DNA of 64,000 bases from Pseudomonas sp. PA15(2017) (lineage in GTDB: Bacteria > Pseudomonadota > Gammaproteobacteria > Pseudomonadales > Pseudomonadaceae), in assembly GCF_001945395.1 (NCBI RefSeq), contig NZ_MSXV01000002.1, positions 62,001 through 126,000 of the forward strand. The letters are read 5' to 3'. Positions 59,970-64,000 of the stretch are shown piece by piece. Below the pieces are notes generated by a model, which ran no database searches, had not been told where the DNA came from, and saw nothing but the letters and a program-made list of their open reading frames with translations. The position numbers were made by a program, and so were the translations under genes. Numbering within the stretch: position 1 is the stretch's first letter; the number at the start of each line of letters is the position of its first letter.

Positions 59970-60878
59970 ATGCAAGCGTTGTTGAATGAAATCCTCGACC
60001 AGGTTCGCCCACTGATCGCCCAGGGCAAGGTCGCCACCTACATTCCCGCCCTGGCCGATGTGGCGGTGGATCAGCTGGGTATCGCCGTCTACGGCAACGA
60101 TGGCGAGCTGTTCACGGCCGGCGATGCGCACACGCCGTTCTCGATCCAGAGCATCTCCAAGGTGTTCAGCCTGGTACAGGCCATCCAGCATTCCGGCGAG
60201 AGTATCTGGGAGCGCCTGGGCCACGAGCCGTCGGGCCAGCCGTTCAATTCCCTGCTGCAGCTGGAGCTGGAAAACGGCCGGCCGCGCAACCCCTTCATCA
60301 ACGCTGGCGCCCTGGTGATCAGCGACATCAACCAGTCGCGCTTCGCGGCGCCGGCGTTGTCGATGCGCGATTTCGTGCGGCGCCTGTCGGGCAATCCCCA
60401 TGTGGTGATCGACCGGCATATCGCCGAATCCGAATACCAGCACCGCGCGCGCAACGCGGCGATGGCCTACCTGATGCAGTCCTTCGGCAATTTCCACAAC
60501 GACGTCGAGATGGTGCTGCGCAATTACTTCAGCTACTGCGCCCTGAGCATGAGCTGCGTGGACCTGGTCAAGGCGTTCTGCTTCCTGGCCCGCGACGGGT
60601 TCTGCAAGCACAGCGGCGAGCAGGTTCTCAGCGCCCGGCAGACTCAGCAGGTCAATTCGATCATGGCCACCAGCGGGCTGTACGACGAAGCCGGCAACTT
60701 CGCCTACCGCGTCGGCCTGCCGGGCAAGAGCGGCGTGGGCGGCGGCATCGTCGCCATCGTGCCCGGGCAGTACACCATCTGCGTATGGTCGCCGGGGCTC
60801 AATAAGGCGGGCAATTCCCTGGCGGGCATGGCCGCGCTGGAAGTGCTCAGCGAGCGGATCGGCTGGTCGGTGTTCTGA
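59970..60878 (+). CDS. glsA: Glutaminase
   Basis: A 302-residue glutaminase of the beta-lactamase fold (GlsA/YneH type). The catalytic S-x-x-K is in [12 protein letters not shown]; further stretches are [31 protein letters not shown] and the [20 protein letters not shown] segment. It hydrolyses glutamine to glutamate and ammonia in the cytosol. ATG 59970 is chosen; a GTG at 59964 in frame is equally possible, since neither has a strong ribosome site. Monocistronic, with hairpins after it. Confidence 0.93.
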   Translation: MQALLNEILDQVRPLIAQGKVATYIPALADVAVDQLGIAVYGNDGELFTAGDAHTPFSIQSISKVFSLVQAIQHSGESIWERLGHEPSGQPFNSLLQLELENGRPRNPFINAGALVISDINQSRFAAPALSMRDFVRRLSGNPHVVIDRHIAESEYQHRARNAAMAYLMQSFGNFHNDVEMVLRNYFSYCALSMSCVDLVKAFCFLARDGFCKHSGEQVLSARQTQQVNSIMATSGLYDEAGNFAYRVGLPGKSGVGGGIVAIVPGQYTICVWSPGLNKAGNSLAGMAALEVLSERIGWSVF

Positions 60879-60885
60879 GGAAGCG

Positions 60886-60938
60886 GGATCGAGGCGCACT
60901 TCGATCCCGGCAAGCGTGGGCTGCCTGAGCGGCAGCCG
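60886..60938. terminator. Hairpins between glsA and the lipoprotein gene
   Basis: GGGATCGA (60886-60893) pairs with TCGATCCC (60902-60909), and GGCTGCC (60920-60926) pairs with GGCAGCC (60932-60938). No clear T-run follows on the plus strand, so efficient intrinsic termination is uncertain. The two genes are convergent here. Confidence 0.5.
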
Positions 60939-60944
60939 CGCGGT

Positions 60945-61343
60945 TTACTGGGCGTCGCGGTACGCTTTGCGCAGCATCTTCAGGTCCTGGTCGCTGCAGG
61001 TGCCGGCCACCGGGGCGGTCAGGTCATAGCAGGGGTGACGGAAACCCATCGGCCAGTAAATGATGCTGTACGGCGGCCAGAAGATCGACACGACGCGAAA
61101 ACGCGTGCTCAGTTTGCCTTCGGCGATTGGCTGGCCGGTGGTGCTGCTGGTCAGGCGATAGGGTACGCCGCCGGTACGGTTCCAGAAGAACGGGCGAATC
61201 TTGACCAGGCCCTGGGGGTGCTGTTCGGCGCGCTGGTTGATGGCAACGGTGCTGTTTTCCGGCAGCTTGAAGAAGGCTTTGGTCGAGCAGCCGGTGATGG
61301 CCAGGGCGAGCAGAAGCAGTACGCTGGAGCGAAACAAAGGCAT
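60945..61343 (-). CDS. Small lipoprotein of unknown function
   Basis: A 132-residue protein with signal FRSSVLLLLALAITGCSTKA (lipobox ITGC). The mature part is short: KLPENSTVAINQRAEQ, RPFFWNRTGGVPYRL, FWPPYSIIYWPMGFRHPCYD with a two-cysteine end (HPCYD, GTCSDQD). AAGGA precedes the ATG. I do not recognise a family beyond this polyproline/tryptophan-rich lipoprotein type that I have seen in pseudomonads. It would sit in the outer or inner membrane. Confidence 0.75.
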   Translation of the reverse strand: MPLFRSSVLLLLALAITGCSTKAFFKLPENSTVAINQRAEQHPQGLVKIRPFFWNRTGGVPYRLTSSTTGQPIAEGKLSTRFRVVSIFWPPYSIIYWPMGFRHPCYDLTAPVAGTCSDQDLKMLRKAYRDAQ

Positions 61344-61431
61344 GGAACGTCCTTGTGGATGAAGTGAAAAGAAGCTGGCTTACCGTCAGCGGGGCGCGAC
61401 TATACCGATTGGTCACGCCCTAATCCATGCC

Positions 61432-62421
61432 TTACTCCACACGCTCGCCACACAGGTCGAGGCTGAACAGCCGCTCCACTTCATCCTGCGCCAGGCCGGC
61501 ACCGAGCAGTGCGAACAGCTTGCCCAGCGCCGCCTCGCGGGTCATGCCGCCCGCCGAAATCAGGCCCACCGAAGCCAGCTGGCTGCCAGCCGCGTAGACG
61601 CCGAACTGCACATGGCCGCGCGCGCATTGGCTGATCGCCGCCAGCACCACGCCGCGGCCGTGGGCTTCACGCAGTACGTCGAGCAGTTCGGCATTGTCCG
61701 ACGGGCCCGTGCCGCTGCCGTAGCACTCCAGCAGCAAACCCTGCACGCCGCTATCCAGCAAGGCGCGCAGGTGGCTGGCACGCAGGCCCGGCACCAGCGG
61801 CAGGGCGATCAGGTTGACCGCCTGACGGCTCTGGCGGAAGTCGATGTGCGCCGGCAAGTCGGCCAGGCGTTCGCCCTGGCGCAGGCGCGGCACCACCTGG
61901 AACGCATCGAAGGCGTCGCTGCTCAGTTTGCTGACCCGGGCGCCATGCATCAATGCACCGTTGAAGTACAGGTGCACGCCAGGCGCTACATCGTCGTGCA
62001 ACGCCTGCATGGCGCCGAACAGATTGGGCCAGGCATCGCTGTTCTCGGCACCGGCCGGCAGCATCGAGCCGGTCAGTACCACTGGTACCGGCAGGCCCAG
62101 CAGCAGGAAGCTCAGGGCCGCAGCGCTGTAGGCCAGGGTGTCGGTGCCGTGCAGCACCAGCACGCCGTCGCAGCCGTCCTGCTCGACGCCCTGGCGGATC
62201 GCCGCGACCATCGCCAGCCAGTTGGCCTGGGTCATGTTGGCGCTGTCGATCAGCGGCAGCAGCTCGCGAAATACCCACGTCGGCACCTGTTCGCGCTGCT
62301 CGATTTGCTGCGCGCGCAGGCGTGCCTCGAAGCCGGAGGCGGGGGCCAGGCCGCTGGCGCTGGCCTGCATGCCAATGGTGCCGCCGGTATACAGCACGAG
62401 GAGTTTTTGTACGGCAGGCAT
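61432..62421 (-). CDS. ansA: L-asparaginase (type I, cytoplasmic)
   Basis: A 329-residue asparaginase. First catalytic Thr in LVLYTGGTIGMQAS; second triad in GVLVLHGTDTLAYSAAALSF with Thr and Asp; further VLTGSMLPAGAENSDAWPNL. No signal peptide, hence cytoplasmic type I. AAGGAAAAAGG lies before ATG 62421; the open frame beyond (to 62550) has no homology. It converts asparagine to aspartate and ammonia. It lies downstream of the AgcS gene on the same strand, beyond a terminator. Confidence 0.92.
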   Translation of the reverse strand: MPAVQKLLVLYTGGTIGMQASASGLAPASGFEARLRAQQIEQREQVPTWVFRELLPLIDSANMTQANWLAMVAAIRQGVEQDGCDGVLVLHGTDTLAYSAAALSFLLLGLPVPVVLTGSMLPAGAENSDAWPNLFGAMQALHDDVAPGVHLYFNGALMHGARVSKLSSDAFDAFQVVPRLRQGERLADLPAHIDFRQSRQAVNLIALPLVPGLRASHLRALLDSGVQGLLLECYGSGTGPSDNAELLDVLREAHGRGVVLAAISQCARGHVQFGVYAAGSQLASVGLISAGGMTREAALGKLFALLGAGLAQDEVERLFSLDLCGERVE

Positions 62422-62560
62422 GCCTTTTTCCTTATTGAAAGAATGGGTATGGAAAGGGGCAGGATACATCCGATCGCCACTCGAGAAAGACCTGGGAGGC
62501 AATCTCCAGGCCAAGCCGATCCCGGCTCGCTCGTCGTCGAGAGAGGGCATCGGCAGGAAA

Positions 62561-62615
62561 GGGAAAGCCGCCTGAGGGCGGCAGGATCGGATGGCGCGCG
62601 GCGCGCCATCCGATC
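62561..62615 (-). terminator. Terminator of the second AgcS gene
   Basis: The palindrome GATCGGATGGCGCGC / GCGCGCCATCCGATC (62585-62615, one-base loop) is followed on the minus strand by GCCGCC ... GGCGGC (62567-62582) and TTTCCC. The second hairpin with T-run is a good intrinsic terminator for the gene ending at 62628. Confidence 0.75.
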
Positions 62616-62627
62616 AGGCAGTGCGAC

Positions 62628-64000
62628 TCAGCGCTGAGTCGACAGCAGTTCCGGTGCGCTCTGCGGTTGAGCGTCAGCGACTGGCTTGGCGGCCGGCCAG
62701 GAGGCGCGATCCAGGTCCAGGTCAGCGAACTTGGAACCGTCGAACACCGGCTGGTCGATACCGGCCTTGCGCTGCTGGTCGTAGTCCTTCATGACGCGCA
62801 GGCCCACTTTGATCAGCATGGCCAGGGCGGTCAGGTTGACGAACGCCAGGCAGGTCATGGTGATGTCGGCGAAGGCGAACACGGTGCCCAGGTTCTGCAT
62901 CGAACCCCAGCAGATCAGCGCCAGCACCAGGCCACGGTAGCCAAGCAGGGCAACCTTGCTGCGACCGACCAGGAACTGCAGGGCGTTCTCGCCGAGGTAG
63001 TAGTTGTAGAGGATGCAGGTGAACACGAACAGGCTCAGCGCGACGCTGATGAAGGTGCGGCCCCAGTCACCGACCACTGCAGCCAGGGAGTTCTGGGTCA
63101 GGACGATGCCGTCACCTTCGAAGCCCGGGGTGTAGAAGCCCGACAGCAGGATCAGCAGCGCGGTACAGGTGCAGATCACGAAGGTGTCGAGGAACACGCT
63201 GAACGCCTGAACCACGCCTTGCGCAGCCGGGTGCTTGACCGAGGCCACGGCAGCCACGTTCGGGGCGCTGCCCAGACCGGCTTCGTTGGCGAACACGCCG
63301 CGCTTCACACCCATGACGATGGCGCTGCCCAGCAGGCCGGCGAAGGCCGGCTCGAGGCCGAAGGCGCTCTTGACGATGACGGCCAGCATGGCCGGTACGT
63401 GCTCGATCTGGATGGCGATGACGTAGAGGGTCACGGCGATGTAGATCAGGGTCTTGATCGGAACCAGCAGGTCCGAGACCGAGGCGATGCGCTTGATGCC
63501 GCCGATGAACACCAGGCCCAGCAGCACGGCCAGGGCGATGCCGCTGTACTGAACCGGGATGTCGAAGGCGTTCTGCAGCGAGTGGGTCACGGTGTACGAC
63601 TGCAGGCCGTTGAAGGCGAACCCGTAAGTGACCAGCAGCAGTACCGCGAAGGTCATCGCCATCCAGCGCAGCTGCAGACCGTGCTGAATGTAGTAGGCCG
63701 GGCCGCCACGGTACAGGCCGTCGCCGTCGCTGCGCTTGTAGACCTGAGCCAGGGTACATTCGAAAAAGCTGCTGGACATGCCGACCAGTGCGGTTACCCA
63801 CATCCAGAACACGGCGCCCGGGCCGCCGAGGGTCACGGCGATGCCGACACCGGCGATGTTACCCGCGCCGACGCGGCCGGCGAGGCTGAGCATCAGGGCC
63901 TGGAACGAGCTGAGCTGGCCGCCGCTACTGCGCAGCGATTCCTTGAATACGCTGAACATGTGGACGAAATGGCGGAACTGGACGAAACGCGAACGCAGGG
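62628..64000 (-). CDS. Alanine/glycine:cation symporter (AgcS family), N-terminus outside window
   Basis: At least 457 codons of a second AgcS symporter. The open frame runs to the window edge: before the first ATG (63959) the codons read LRSRFVQFRHFVH, which is the known AgcS context (FVQFRHFxHMFSVFK). So ATG 63959 is internal and the real start lies to the right. Family signatures are GGPGAVFWMWVTALVGMSSS, GRVGAGNIAGVGIAVTLGG and the KRGVFANEAGLGSAPNVAAV segment. It imports small neutral amino acids with Na+ or H+. Confidence 0.92.
   Translation of the reverse strand, partial: LRSRFVQFRHFVHMFSVFKESLRSSGGQLSSFQALMLSLAGRVGAGNIAGVGIAVTLGGPGAVFWMWVTALVGMSSSFFECTLAQVYKRSDGDGLYRGGPAYYIQHGLQLRWMAMTFAVLLLVTYGFAFNGLQSYTVTHSLQNAFDIPVQYSGIALAVLLGLVFIGGIKRIASVSDLLVPIKTLIYIAVTLYVIAIQIEHVPAMLAVIVKSAFGLEPAFAGLLGSAIVMGVKRGVFANEAGLGSAPNVAAVASVKHPAAQGVVQAFSVFLDTFVICTCTALLILLSGFYTPGFEGDGIVLTQNSLAAVVGDWGRTFISVALSLFVFTCILYNYYLGENALQFLVGRSKVALLGYRGLVLALICWGSMQNLGTVFAFADITMTCLAFVNLTALAMLIKVGLRVMKDYDQQRKAGIDQPVFDGSKFADLDLDRASWPAAKPVADAQPQSAPELLSTQR

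Noticed and set aside
63100..63959. ATG 63959 as start of the second AgcS gene
   Set aside because: In-frame codons continue to the window edge and read like the internal AgcS sequence FVQFRHF, so this ATG is internal.

Overview
The window reads as chromosomal DNA of a Pseudomonas-like gammaproteobacterium. It is GC-rich, it carries the short GC-rich palindromes (REP-like) that Pseudomonas scatters between genes, and its gene sets are typical of that genus: a two-subunit pyruvate carboxylase with its LysR regulator, AgcS amino-acid:Na+ symporters, a TRAP transporter, and PotABCD-type ABC systems. I cannot name the species. No rRNA, tRNA, CRISPR array, phage or transposase gene was seen.

Left region (1-15.3 kb). 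After the 5' part of a cardiolipin synthase and an IclR regulator comes a complete N-methylglutamate pathway for using methylamine. On the minus strand purU-folD-mgdABCD is one tightly overlapping operon. It encodes an N-methylglutamate dehydrogenase related to heterotetrameric sarcosine oxidase, plus FolD and PurU to turn the released one-carbon unit into formate. Past a divergent XRE-cupin regulator gene lies the plus-strand operon gmaS-mgsABC, which makes gamma-glutamylmethylamide and N-methylglutamate, followed by an ammonium/methylammonium channel gene. A good sigma-54 promoter precedes gmaS, so nitrogen control is likely.

Second region (15.3-39.4 kb). This looks like a catabolic island of unknown substrate. 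It holds a luciferase-like flavin monooxygenase, a flavin reductase, a succinate-semialdehyde-type dehydrogenase, a second aldehyde dehydrogenase, an alpha/beta hydrolase, a DUF1185 protein, a carboxymuconolactone-decarboxylase-family protein, a PotABCD-like ABC transporter with two paralogous binding proteins, an extra RibB-type riboflavin gene and a DUF1330 protein. Four control regions share the operator TATGGTATACCATA or close variants of it, which ties these dispersed units into one regulon. A FadR-type GntR regulator encoded inside the island is the obvious candidate repressor. Embedded in it (25.5-29.7 kb) is a separate operon of a HutC-type GntR regulator, an ADP-ribosylglycohydrolase, an NCS1 permease and a PfkB kinase. 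It resembles the uncharacterised enterobacterial yegTUVW set with a different transporter, and suggests salvage of an unusual nucleoside or glycoside.

Third region (39.5-51.2 kb). Two L,D-transpeptidase-type cell-wall genes lie head to head. They are followed by an FCD-type GntR regulator, pycR / pycA-pycB, a YeeE/TsuA-like thiosulfate transporter gene coupled to a lipoprotein hydrolase gene, and an AgcS symporter gene.

Right region (51.2-64 kb). A gamma-glutamyltransferase-like amidohydrolase lies in a row with a TAT-exported TRAP transporter and an Lrp-type regulator. Then come a GNAT acetyltransferase, a polar amino-acid ABC transporter, a homocysteine methyltransferase, glutaminase, a small lipoprotein, asparaginase and the 3' part of a second AgcS symporter. 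Amide nitrogen and amino-acid metabolism recurs through the window (gmaS, mgs, amt, glutaminase, asparaginase, GGT, AgcS).
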